Positions 24,967 to 33,375 of a stretch of DNA of 64,000 nt are shown piece by piece; position 1 is the stretch's first letter; every line of letters begins with the position of its first letter. The translations under genes were made by a program, and so were the position numbers. This DNA is from Anaerolineae bacterium (lineage in GTDB: Bacteria > Chloroflexota > Anaerolineae > Aggregatilineales > Phototrophicaceae). The stretch covers positions 1-64,000 of the forward strand of contig JANWYT010000016.1 of the NCBI GenBank assembly GCA_025055175.1, read 5' to 3'. The notes beneath the pieces were generated by a model. The model was not told the DNA's origin. It made no database searches and saw nothing but the letters and a program-made list of their open reading frames with translations.

Positions 24967-26988
24967 ATGGCAGTCCAAATCCCTCAGGCTGACAGCGCCG
25001 TCCAACACCGCCCCACCAAGAAGGGCCAGGTCTACACCTCGCGCATTCAACGCCAACTCCCCAGCTATCCCCAAGACCTGGACACTCTCTCCAAGCATTT
25101 CTTGGCCCGCGTGAAGGCCCTGGGCAAGCAGACCGCCATGCGCAAGAAGCGGTATGGCATTTGGCTAGAGTATTCCTGGGAAGATGTCTACGAGCATGTA
25201 GCCAATTTTGCGATGGGCTTGGTCAGCCTGGGCTTCAAACGTGGCGAGACGCTGGCCATCATCGGCGAGAACGATCCACAAATGTACTGGGGACAGATAG
25301 CAGCCCACGCTGTCGGCGCGATGAGCGTCTGTATCTTCAGCGATGCTCTGGCCAACCCAGACATCATCTATGCCACGACAGCCACCGACAGCACCTTCTT
25401 GCTGGCCCACGACCAGGAGCAAGTCGATAAAGCCCTAGAAGTGCGCGATAAGCTGCCCAACATCCGCCGCGTCATCTACTGGGAAGACAAGGGCATGTGG
25501 GCCTACAAGGACGATTGGCTCTGTAGCTTCGATCAGATCGAAGCGCTGGGGCGAGCCTACCGCCAGCAATACCCCAACGCCTTCGAAGACCTCATCGCCC
25601 AAACCCGCCCCCAGGACACGATCATCTTGTCTATGACCAGCGGCACGACCAGCCTACCTAAATTCGCCCAGATCACCCATTACCAGCTCATCTACGGCAA
25701 CCTGATGAACTACGAGTACGTGACGGTGACGAACAAGGATAACTGGCTGTCTTTCAGTCCGATGGCCTGGCTGACAGAGCAGGCGTTCGGCTTTGCGCCG
25801 CACCTCATTCATGGTATGCAGGTCAACTTCCCAGAAGGCCCTGGCACAGTCCCCACCGACCTACGCGAGATTGCCCCAGTAGGCCTGCTCTTCCCCTCGC
25901 GCGTGTGGGAGAATCTAGCTGCCACCGTCCGCTTCCGTATCAACGACAGCACTTGGATCAACCGCAAGCTGTTCGAATTGTTCATGCCTGTCGCCTACAA
26001 GATCATCGACCATCAGGACAAAGGCGAGGCTGTGCCACCTTTGCTGCGCGCCCTGCGCTTGCTGGGAGAATTCGCCGTCTTCGAGCCGCTGCGCGACAAG
26101 ATTGGCCTGACGCGCGCTAAAAACGTCCTGACCGCTGGCGCCATGCTCTCCCCCGACGTGATCCGCTTCTTCCGCGCCATTGGCGTGGAGTTGCGCCAAC
26201 TGTATGCCAGCACGGAGACGATGGGGACAATCCACATCCCCGGCGACGTGAAGCTGGAGACGGTCGGCGTGATCGTCCCTGGCGTGGAGATTAAGATCGC
26301 TGAGGAAGATCAAGAGATTCTCATCCGCACCCCTGCGCGCTTCAGCGGCTACTACAAAGCCGCCGACAAGACGGGCGAAGCCATCGACGAAGAAGGCTGG
26401 TATCACACTGGCGACGCTGGTTACATGCGCGAAGACGGCCACCTGGTTTACCTAGAGCGCGTCAAGGACATGATCGAACTGTCCAATGGCAAGAGCTTCA
26501 GCCCACAATACATCGAAGGGCGTCTGAAGTTCAGCCCCTACATCGCCGACATCATGACCGTCGGCGGCTCTGATCTGGCGTTTGTGACGGCGCTCATCGT
26601 CATCAATTTCGACAACGTGGCCCGCTGGGCCGAAAAGCGCGGTATCAGCTTCACGACAATGGTTGACCTGTCGCAGAAAGAAGAAGTCGCTGAGCTGATC
26701 CGCCAAGACGTACAGCGCGTCAACGCCAGCCTGCCCGAATTCAGCCGCCTGCGCCGCTTCGTCATCCTGCACAAGGCCTTCGACGCCGATGAAGGTGAAC
26801 TGACGCGCACACGCAAGCTCAAACGCCGCACCCTCATGACCAAGTACAGCGACCTGCTAGAAGCCATGTATGGCGACCAGCGCCAAGTGCGCGTGCGCGC
26901 CGAAGTTAAATACCGCGATGGTCGCGAAGGCGTCGTTGAGACCGACCTGAAGGTGTGGGACGTTGACCCTGCTCCTGCCAGAGCCTGA
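24967..26988 (+). CDS. Long-chain acyl-CoA synthetase-like AMP-binding enzyme
   Basis: The 673-residue ANL-family enzyme activates a carboxylic acid with ATP and transfers it to CoA. The P-loop reads ILSMTSGTTSLPKFAQITHY. Later motifs are intact: YASTETMG, the A7/A8 region GWYHTGDAGYMREDGHLVYLERVKDMIELSNGKSFSP, and a C-terminal lysine-rich segment TRTRKLKRRTL. The length, the FxP(S/A)RVWE-like LLFPSRVWENL and the long N-terminal domain fit the FAA1/FadD15 group. An alternative acid such as an aromatic or dicarboxylic one is possible. It sits inside the Liv operon, six bases after livG with a GGAGG site, so it should be expressed with the transporter and may trap the imported acid as a thioester. 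Confidence 0.87.
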   Translation: MAVQIPQADSAVQHRPTKKGQVYTSRIQRQLPSYPQDLDTLSKHFLARVKALGKQTAMRKKRYGIWLEYSWEDVYEHVANFAMGLVSLGFKRGETLAIIGENDPQMYWGQIAAHAVGAMSVCIFSDALANPDIIYATTATDSTFLLAHDQEQVDKALEVRDKLPNIRRVIYWEDKGMWAYKDDWLCSFDQIEALGRAYRQQYPNAFEDLIAQTRPQDTIILSMTSGTTSLPKFAQITHYQLIYGNLMNYEYVTVTNKDNWLSFSPMAWLTEQAFGFAPHLIHGMQVNFPEGPGTVPTDLREIAPVGLLFPSRVWENLAATVRFRINDSTWINRKLFELFMPVAYKIIDHQDKGEAVPPLLRALRLLGEFAVFEPLRDKIGLTRAKNVLTAGAMLSPDVIRFFRAIGVELRQLYASTETMGTIHIPGDVKLETVGVIVPGVEIKIAEEDQEILIRTPARFSGYYKAADKTGEAIDEEGWYHTGDAGYMREDGHLVYLERVKDMIELSNGKSFSPQYIEGRLKFSPYIADIMTVGGSDLAFVTALIVINFDNVARWAEKRGISFTTMVDLSQKEEVAELIRQDVQRVNASLPEFSRLRRFVILHKAFDADEGELTRTRKLKRRTLMTKYSDLLEAMYGDQRQVRVRAEVKYRDGREGVVETDLKVWDVDPAPARA

Positions 26989-27009
26989 GCCAACCGAAGG
27001 AGAGACAAG

Positions 27010-28263
27010 GTGGCTACGCTGAAGACCAAAGACTCGCCCAACTTCTTGCAACCCTTGCAAGATTTTTACAAGGAAAATCAGCGCCTCATCAATGTTTTCC
27101 TGGCCCTAGCGGCGCTGCTGCTCTTCTACTTGGCTGTGCAGGAACGCCTCTCTAGCCTACGCCCTTCGCGCATGGTGCAAAGCACGGTGACGGGCATTCT
27201 AATCGGCGGCGTGTATGCCCTGATCGCTCTGGGGATCGTCATCATCAACAAAGCCAGCGGCGTCTTCAACTTCGCGCACGGCTTCATGATGCTCTTGGGC
27301 GGCATGATCTTCTACAGCTTCTTCATGGCAGCAGAGGTTACGCTGCTGGCCAGCGGCGGCATGGCCCTCGTCACCGTGCTGATCGTCATGAGCATGAATG
27401 GCTGGCGCAGCCTGCTTAAGCCGCGCAACGCCGCCATTGCTGCTGGAGCAGTGGTCGTCCTGACGTTGTTGCTGAGCATACCCACTCGCGATGAAGCCAA
27501 CAACCTCATGTTCGGCGCACAACTTCTGCGCGGCGTCATAGGCGCGGTATGTGGCGCGGTGACGATAGGCTTGCTGATTGAGCGCGTCGCCATCCGTCCG
27601 CTGATCGGCCAACCGCTGTTCGCTGCTGTGCTGATGACGCTAGCCGTAGGCGAGGGCCTCATGCGCGGCCTGACGAACATCGTTTGGGGGAGCGTAGAGC
27701 TGTCGCTGCCGCTCTTCGACGGCGTGACAGCGCTGGGCATTCCACAGACGATTGTCATCGAAGCTGGGGATTTCTTGGGCGGCGATGTGCGTATCTTCGC
27801 TAAGTTGCTCGTGCCGTTCATCTTGGCGCTGATCGCCTTCGTGGCCTTCGTGCTGTTCTTCCGCTACACCAACGTCGGCCTAGCCATGCGCGCCAGCGCC
27901 GAAAATCAAAATCTGGCCCAATCGACGGGCCTGCGCGTGCGCTTCATCCTGGCGGTGGCCTGGGCCATCGCAGCAATTTTGGCGGCGACGGCTGGTACAC
28001 TGCAAGGTGGCGCCACCAGCCTTTCGCTGAACTTGCCCCTGCTGGCTCTGCGCGCCTTTCCGGCGGTGTTGCTGGGCGGACTGGAGTCGATCACTGGGGC
28101 GTTGGTGGGCGGCTTGGTGATTGGCATCGTGCAGGAATGGGCCAACCTATTGTTCCCCGGCACGCAGGCCGGCACAGAACTCGCCCCTTATGTGGTGCTG
28201 ATGATCGTCCTAGTGGTCAGGCCAGACGGCTTATTCGGCGAAAAGCGCATCGAGCGCATTTGA
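27010..28263 (+). CDS. livH: Branched-chain-type ABC permease (LivH-like)
   Basis: The start is GTG with AAGGAGAG upstream. The 417-residue protein has a longer than usual N-terminus with one extra helix (residues about 27-42, VFLALAALLLFYLAVQ) before the standard LivH core. The core has GILIGGVYALIALGIVIINKASGVFNFAHG near the beginning and AMRASAENQNLAQSTGLRV in the loop that meets the ATPase. It ends LVVRPDGLFGEK, a strong family mark. An inserted region near residues 115-165 also makes it longer than the typical 290-residue LivH. It pairs with LivM as the membrane channel. Confidence 0.88.
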   Translation: MATLKTKDSPNFLQPLQDFYKENQRLINVFLALAALLLFYLAVQERLSSLRPSRMVQSTVTGILIGGVYALIALGIVIINKASGVFNFAHGFMMLLGGMIFYSFFMAAEVTLLASGGMALVTVLIVMSMNGWRSLLKPRNAAIAAGAVVVLTLLLSIPTRDEANNLMFGAQLLRGVIGAVCGAVTIGLLIERVAIRPLIGQPLFAAVLMTLAVGEGLMRGLTNIVWGSVELSLPLFDGVTALGIPQTIVIEAGDFLGGDVRIFAKLLVPFILALIAFVAFVLFFRYTNVGLAMRASAENQNLAQSTGLRVRFILAVAWAIAAILAATAGTLQGGATSLSLNLPLLALRAFPAVLLGGLESITGALVGGLVIGIVQEWANLLFPGTQAGTELAPYVVLMIVLVVRPDGLFGEKRIERI

Positions 28264-28284
28264 TTCAGACGAACAGGAGTCCCC

Positions 28285-29397
28285 ATGTCCGCCAACATCC
28301 GCCCCGCTGGGGTCTTCGATACCCAATACAAACAGGATATGGCCATCAACCGCACCACATCCAGCCGCATGTGGGTGATCGGCCTGACGCTGCTGCTGCT
28401 AGCTGTGCCGCTGCTGACGACGCAAGGGCCGCTGGGCATTGGCATTTTCCCACAAATATGGGTGGGCCTCATCTCGCGCATTGCCCTGTTTGCCATCGCC
28501 GTACAAGGCCTGAATATCCTGATGGGTTACACCGGGCAAATTTCGTTGGGGCATGGCGCGTTCATGGCCGTGGGCGCGTATAGCGCCGCCATCTTCGCGC
28601 GTGAATGGGGCATGCCCTTCTGGATTGCTGTGCCAATCGCCACGTTGTTCACCGGCGTCGTTGGTCTCATCTTTGGCCTGCCCTCGCTGCGCGTGAAGGG
28701 CTTCTACTTGGCGATGGCTACGCTGGCGGCCCAGTTCATCATCCCTTGGTTGCTGCGCTACCCACTAGAGCCGATCACCAACGGCCCACGACCGCTGGAA
28801 GTACCGAGGGCAGAATTCCTGGGGATCAGCTTCGCCTCCCAGTCGGCGATGTACTACGTGATCGTCATCGCAGCCATCTTGTCGTTCTTGGCGGCCCGCA
28901 ACCTCATGCGCTCGCGCGTTGGGCGGGCTTTCATCAGCGTGCGCGACAACGACCTGGCGGCTTCGCTGCTGGGGATCAACGTCTTCACCTACAAGTTGCG
29001 CGCCTTCTTCCTCAGTGCGATTTACGCCGGTTTGGCCGGCGGCCTGTGGGCTTTCGACAGCGGCTCGCTGTCGCTGGACAAATTCACCCTGAATCTCTCC
29101 ATCGAGTTCCTGGCTATGTTAGTCATCGGCGGGGCAGGCTTCCCCCTAGGGCCGCTGTTTGGCGTGGCCTTCATCAACCTGCTGACGCAGTATCTCATCC
29201 CCTCGACGATCCCTTTTCTCAGCAGCATCTTGCCCACGCTGTTGCCCTTCGTGGATCGCGTCAACATCCTGGCCTCGCTGTCGCCCTTCTTGTTCGGCCT
29301 GACGCTCATCGTCTTCCTGATCCTAGAGCCGCGCGGCCTGGCCTATCGCTGGGAGATTCTCCAAATCGCTTGGAAGATTCGCCCCTACGCTTATTAG
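28285..29397 (+). CDS. livM: Branched-chain-type ABC permease (LivM-like)
   Basis: The 370-residue permease has AGGAG eight bases before the ATG. Family motifs include LNILMGYTGQISLGHGAFMAVGAY, FGLPSLRVKGFYLAMATLAAQF, the cytoplasmic loop FISVRDNDLAASLLGINVFTYKLRAFFLSAIYAGLAGGLW and LAMLVIGGAGFPLGPLFG. It ends with the usual LEPRGLAYRWEILQ. Eight to ten transmembrane helices are visible. It forms the channel with the LivH-type subunit. Tight spacing to neighbours marks it as part of the operon. Confidence 0.9.
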   Translation: MSANIRPAGVFDTQYKQDMAINRTTSSRMWVIGLTLLLLAVPLLTTQGPLGIGIFPQIWVGLISRIALFAIAVQGLNILMGYTGQISLGHGAFMAVGAYSAAIFAREWGMPFWIAVPIATLFTGVVGLIFGLPSLRVKGFYLAMATLAAQFIIPWLLRYPLEPITNGPRPLEVPRAEFLGISFASQSAMYYVIVIAAILSFLAARNLMRSRVGRAFISVRDNDLAASLLGINVFTYKLRAFFLSAIYAGLAGGLWAFDSGSLSLDKFTLNLSIEFLAMLVIGGAGFPLGPLFGVAFINLLTQYLIPSTIPFLSSILPTLLPFVDRVNILASLSPFLFGLTLIVFLILEPRGLAYRWEILQIAWKIRPYAY

Positions 29398-29455
29398 CGT
29401 CGGAGCGTTCTTTGAATATTGATCTGTCAACAAAGATGAGAGAGGAAAACCAACA

Positions 29456-30853
29456 ATGCGCAAACTATGGTTAGGGGTGGCGGGTTTGCTAGTGGCGGCT
29501 TCGGTCGTCCCCGCTTTCGCCCAAGAAACACTGCCCGAATTCATCAAGCACACCCCCTGTGAAGTTGACATGACAGGGGAGACGATCCCGCTCTATCACT
29601 TTGGCGATCTGAGTGGCCCCTTCGCCTTCATCACTCAGCCATTCCTGGCTGGCTTCGCCGACGCCATCGCTTACTTCAACGCGCGCGGCGGCGCCTGCGG
29701 CGCGACCTTCGTCAGCAACGAAGGCGAACACTACCGCGACACCGGCGGAAACCAAGCTCAGACCCAGGCTCATTACGATTACTTCTCCAACCTAGAAGAG
29801 AAGCCCAAGTCGCTAGTCCTCTACGCTTCCGCAGACGCTGAGCTGCTGCGTACCAGCCTAGCCGAGGATGAAATCCCAGTCGTCATCTCCGCCGGCTCGG
29901 TCGAAGGTCTGTATGGCCAAGACGGCCGCACTCCTGGTTGGATTTACGCCACTAACCCGCTCTACGGCGACCAGCTCGGCAGCTTCTGCGAATTTGTGGC
30001 AGCTGACCCGATGAACATGTACCCTGATGAACCCGTCATCGGCTACATCAGCTGGCCTGGTGCTTTTGGTCAGGCGGCCTTCACTCCTGAAGTCATCAAC
30101 TACTGCGCCGAACAAGGCGTGACGATCCTACCTACGCCAGAGATTTTCCTGCCCACCGACACCGACATCAGCGGCCAGGTGCTGAATCTGGTCGATGAGG
30201 GCGCCAACATCCTCTACACCAACACTCTGGCCAGCGGCCCGGCTTTGGTGGCCAAGACTCTGGTTGACCTGGGTCTGCAAGGCACGGTCAAGCTGGCAGG
30301 CGTCAACTGGGCGCTAGATACCAGCGTCGGCTTGCTGGGCAGCGCCACCCTGGGCAGCAACGGCCTACCCGCCGTCACTGGCCTGGTCGGCAGCTTGCCT
30401 TTCCGCTGGTACACCGAAGTCCAGCACCCCGGCATCGCCCTGATCCGCGAGCAGTTCGCCGCCAATAACCGCCAGCCGCAGCAGCAGAACATCGCCTACC
30501 TGCTGGGCTGGGCCACGATCGACATGTACATTGAGATTTACACCCAGACGGCCAACCGCGTCGGCTCTTACGACGCCATCACCGGCGCCGACATCAAAGA
30601 GACGCTGGACAACATCAAGTACGGGCCTCTGGGCGGCATATTCGAAGCTGATTTCAAGGGCGGCGAAATGCGCGCTCTATCCCAAAATCGCATGGCCATC
30701 ATGCAGTTCCTGAACAAGGCTGGCAACGGCCCTGCCACCAGCGGCGAAGACGCGGCCACCATCACAGCTCCCAACGGCGCGACGCTGTTCGTCCCGCTGG
30801 TCGTACCGATCACGGAATTCGCTCCAGCTCCCGACCTGCGCCCAGGTGGCTGA
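29456..30853 (+). CDS. Branched-chain-type ABC substrate-binding protein
   Basis: The 465-residue product has a Sec signal peptide (MRKLWLGVAGLLVAASVVPAFAQE) with no lipobox Cys. The mature protein follows the type I periplasmic-binding fold of the LivJ/LivK group (Peripla_BP_6). It has an early strand IPLYHFGDLSGPFAF, FADAIAYFNARGGACGATF, a second-domain strand PVVISAGSVEGLYGQ, and AGVNWALDTSVGLLG near the hinge. It is longer than amino-acid binders (about 370), and two Cys in the N-domain may form a disulphide. The presence of CoA ligase genes in the operon suggests an organic acid rather than an amino acid. A hairpin follows its stop codon. Confidence 0.85.
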   Translation: MRKLWLGVAGLLVAASVVPAFAQETLPEFIKHTPCEVDMTGETIPLYHFGDLSGPFAFITQPFLAGFADAIAYFNARGGACGATFVSNEGEHYRDTGGNQAQTQAHYDYFSNLEEKPKSLVLYASADAELLRTSLAEDEIPVVISAGSVEGLYGQDGRTPGWIYATNPLYGDQLGSFCEFVAADPMNMYPDEPVIGYISWPGAFGQAAFTPEVINYCAEQGVTILPTPEIFLPTDTDISGQVLNLVDEGANILYTNTLASGPALVAKTLVDLGLQGTVKLAGVNWALDTSVGLLGSATLGSNGLPAVTGLVGSLPFRWYTEVQHPGIALIREQFAANNRQPQQQNIAYLLGWATIDMYIEIYTQTANRVGSYDAITGADIKETLDNIKYGPLGGIFEADFKGGEMRALSQNRMAIMQFLNKAGNGPATSGEDAATITAPNGATLFVPLVVPITEFAPAPDLRPGG

Positions 30854-30869
30854 TCCAGCTCAAACAAGC

Positions 30870-30893
30870 GAGGAGGGGCAGAAGTCCCTCCTC
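30870..30893 (+). terminator. Hairpin after the binding-protein gene
   Basis: GAGGAGGG (30870-30877) pairs with CCCTCCTC (30886-30893) around an eight-base loop. No T run follows, so it is more likely an RNA-stabilising or attenuating stem than a full stop. It lies between the binding-protein and LivF-type genes and may raise binding-protein levels. Confidence 0.5.
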
Positions 30894-30934
30894 ATTGGCC
30901 CTCTTCATCAAGCCCACTCTGTGGAGACCCCATC

Positions 30935-31786
30935 ATGATGGAAGCTGTCGCACCTGCGCTCACTGATGTGCGCAAACCCTCAACCAGCCCTGTGCTGCAA
31001 GTCAACAACATCGAAGTCGTTTACAACAGCGTCATCCTGGTGCTGCGCGGCGTCTCGCTCACTGTCCAGCCAGGCCAGGTCGTCTCTCTGCTCGGCCCGA
31101 ATGGCGCCGGCAAATCGACGACGCTCAAATCCGTCAGCGGCTTGCTGCGCGCCGAAGTCGGCGAAGTCACGCGCGGGAATATCATGTTCGGCGATCTGCG
31201 TCTAGACACCCTATCCGCAGAGGAGATCGTACGGCACGGTGTGCTGCAAGTTATCGAGGGACGGCCCATGTTCCGCCATTTGACCGTCGAAGAAAACCTG
31301 CGCGTTGGTGGCATGGTCTATAAGAACGGCTCTCACATCAAAGATGACTTAGAGCGCGTCTTCCATTACTTTCCACGTCTGCGCGACCTGCGCAAGCGCG
31401 TCTCTGGCTATCTGTCAGGGGGTGAAGGGCAGATGATGGTCATCGGGCGCGCCCTGATGGGCCACCCCAAGCTCATCATGCTCGATGAGCCTTCGCTGGG
31501 CCTCGCACCGATGATGGTCGAAGAAATTTTCCGTATCGTCCGTGAGATTAACCGCCACGAGGGAGTATCGGTGCTGCTGGTGGAGCAGAACGCGCGCGCC
31601 GCCCTGGCCCTGGCGGACTACGGCTATGTGATGGAGAACGGACGTATCGTCCTCGATGGCCCAGCAGAGCAGCTGCGCGAGAACGAAGACATCAAGGAAT
31701 TCTACCTGGGACTTGACCAGAGCGGCGAGCGCAAGAGCTACAGAGAGGTCAAGCACTACAAGCGCCGCAAGCGCTGGTTAGGGTAA
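30935..31786 (+). CDS. livF: Branched-chain-type ABC transporter ATPase (LivF-like)
   Basis: The 283-residue ATPase carries Walker A LLGPNGAGKSTTLKS, signature YLSGGEGQMMVIGRALM, Walker B LIMLDEPSLGLAPMMVEEIF and the H-loop LLVEQNARAALALADYGYVMENGRIVLDGPAEQL, all typical of LivF. The C-terminal tail (about 30 residues, YREVKHYKRRKRWLG) is basic and longer than usual. Such tails occur in the LivF subunits of acid-associated Liv clusters. It dimerises with the LivG-type ATPase. GGAGA lies before the start. Confidence 0.88.
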   Translation: MMEAVAPALTDVRKPSTSPVLQVNNIEVVYNSVILVLRGVSLTVQPGQVVSLLGPNGAGKSTTLKSVSGLLRAEVGEVTRGNIMFGDLRLDTLSAEEIVRHGVLQVIEGRPMFRHLTVEENLRVGGMVYKNGSHIKDDLERVFHYFPRLRDLRKRVSGYLSGGEGQMMVIGRALMGHPKLIMLDEPSLGLAPMMVEEIFRIVREINRHEGVSVLLVEQNARAALALADYGYVMENGRIVLDGPAEQLRENEDIKEFYLGLDQSGERKSYREVKHYKRRKRWLG

Positions 31787-31804
31787 AATACAGGCTAGTT
31801 GACG

Positions 31805-31827
31805 AGGGGGCGCACAGCCCCCTGTTT
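31805..31827 (+). terminator. GC-rich hairpin before the ligase gene
   Basis: AGGGGGC (31805-31811) pairs with GCCCCCT (31817-31823) around GCACA, followed by GTTT. The stem ends right at an upstream ATG (31828), which argues that this ATG is not the true start of the next gene. Confidence 0.6.
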
Positions 31828-31857
31828 ATGCCCAATTACATCGAAGGAGGAAGCGCC

Positions 31858-33063
31858 TTGAGCCAGACCTATTTCGACCAGAAGATTCGTGACATCATCG
31901 CCCACGCTTACGACAAAGCGCCATCCGTCCGCGCCATGCTGGACAAGGCAGGCGTGACGCCCGCCGACATCCAGGGCGCAGCCGACTTGCACAAAATCCC
32001 CGTCCTCAGCAAAGATGCGCTGGTGGAAATTCATCAGGCCAATCCGCCCTTCGGCGGCTTCTTGACGATCGACCCCGCCGACCTGCCGCGCATTTACATC
32101 TCGCCCGGCCCTATCTACGATCCACAGCCACCGCCGGAAGACCCTGCTATCTTGCTTGAGCCGTTCCGCTATGTAGGCTTTGGACGCGGCGACCGCGTGC
32201 TGAACACCTTTACCTACCATCTAACGCCGGCGGGTATCCTGTTGGACGATGGCCTGCGCGGGGTTGGCGCGACAGTCATCCCCACTGGCCCTGGCAACAC
32301 CGATCTGCAAATCATGATGGTCATGGCGCTGGGGATCAACGGCTTCGTCGGCCAGCCCAGCTACCTCATGCAAATCCTAGACAAGATGGAGTCGATGGGC
32401 GTTGCCCCTGAAGCTAATCCCTTCAAGAAGGCCTTGTTCAGCGCAGAACCGTATCTGCCTGCCCAGCGCGCTCGCTTTGAAGGCCAGTATGGCATGAAGA
32501 CGACCAGCGCCTACGGCACAGCCGACTTGGGCTTCATCGGCTACACGCGCCACGACATGCCAGGTTTCCGTATCATGCCCACCGTCTACGTCCAGATCGT
32601 CGATCCGACGACGGGCCAGGACGTCGAGCCAGGCAGCAACGGCGAGATCGTCGTCACCACCTTCAACAAGGCTTACCCACTGGTGCGCTTCGGCACGGGC
32701 GACCTGGGCGCGCTGGCTGCCGATTTAGTAGATGGTCAGCAGCACTTGCTAGGCCTGTTTGGGCGCAGCGGCGAGGCGATCAAGGTGCGCGGCATGTTCC
32801 TCCATCCCAACCAATTGCGCACAGCTGCCGCTGCCTTCCCAGCGATTGACAAAATCCAAGCCATCATCACTCGTCCTGAACACAAGGACGTGGTGACGTT
32901 GCGCGTGGAACTCAAAGAGGGCGCAGAGGCCAACAACTTGGGTGAGCAGCTTATGGCTGCTGCACAGAATGCCGTGCGCCTGCGCGTCGACCAAGTAGAA
33001 TTCGTGCCACCTGGGACGATTGGGAACGAACGCTTGGTGCGCGACGACCGCAAGTGGGAATAG
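31858..33063 (+). CDS. Phenylacetate-CoA ligase-like AMP-binding protein
   Basis: A TTG start at 31858 is preferred. AAGGAGGA lies six bases upstream, whereas the ATG at 31828 has no ribosome site and abuts a hairpin. The 401-residue protein follows the PaaK family (YFDQKIRDIIAHAYDKAPSVRAMLDKAG, KIPVLSKDAL, the A5-like TTSAYGTADLGFIGY, and the late FGRSGEAIKVRGMFLHPNQL). PaaK-type enzymes activate aryl or short acids to CoA thioesters. The usual P-loop S(S/T)GTTGxP is replaced by ISPGPIYDPQPP, so ATP binding may be changed. It closes the Liv operon and may act on the imported acid, or be a partner of the larger synthetase. Confidence 0.8.
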   Translation: MSQTYFDQKIRDIIAHAYDKAPSVRAMLDKAGVTPADIQGAADLHKIPVLSKDALVEIHQANPPFGGFLTIDPADLPRIYISPGPIYDPQPPPEDPAILLEPFRYVGFGRGDRVLNTFTYHLTPAGILLDDGLRGVGATVIPTGPGNTDLQIMMVMALGINGFVGQPSYLMQILDKMESMGVAPEANPFKKALFSAEPYLPAQRARFEGQYGMKTTSAYGTADLGFIGYTRHDMPGFRIMPTVYVQIVDPTTGQDVEPGSNGEIVVTTFNKAYPLVRFGTGDLGALAADLVDGQQHLLGLFGRSGEAIKVRGMFLHPNQLRTAAAAFPAIDKIQAIITRPEHKDVVTLRVELKEGAEANNLGEQLMAAAQNAVRLRVDQVEFVPPGTIGNERLVRDDRKWE

Positions 33064-33168
33064 ACGTCTCACTCTTTGCCCATCCACTCAAGGACAATTC
33101 TTTGCAACGAGCGCAGCCCCGACATCGTTGGGTGTTGGGGCAGTTTGTCGTGGCTATCGCGTTTCGAG

Positions 33169-33240
33169 TGGGTCCACTAGGATTCGAACCTAGAACCGAG
33201 CGGTTATGAGCCGCCTGCTCTGCCGTTGAGCTATAGACCC
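33169..33240 (-). tRNA. tRNA with anticodon CAU (Met or Ile2)
   Basis: The 72-base cloverleaf reads, on the minus strand, acceptor GGGTCTA/TGGACCC (one G-T pair), D stem GCTC/GAGC, anticodon stem GGCGG/CCGCT with loop CTCATAA, and T arm CTAGG TTCGAAT CCTAG; the discriminator is A. CCA is not encoded. The anticodon is CAU. The anticodon arm (GGCGGCTCATAACCGCT) resembles tRNA-Ile2, whose C34 becomes lysidine, more than elongator tRNA-Met, but identity is not settled by eye. It is not the initiator, since it lacks three G-C pairs in the anticodon stem in the initiator order. Confidence 0.9.
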
Positions 33241-33251
33241 ATCGCGCCCGT

Positions 33252-33280
33252 ATGATAAACTAATTGATCGGCGAGCGCAA
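33252..33280 (-). promoter_or_regulatory. Promoter of tRNA(CAU)
   Basis: On the minus strand TTGCGC (33275-33280) and TATCAT (33252-33257) stand 17 bases apart. The tRNA begins 11 bases after the -10 box. The geometry equals that of the tRNA-Ala promoter at 48064. Confidence 0.55.
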
Positions 33281-33375
33281 GCGACGGCTCGCAAAACAGC
33301 GGGGTGGCCAATCGACGCCATTTGCGCTATCGTTAAGACATTAAAACTTGAAACACGAAAAGAGGCTTTTTTGCT

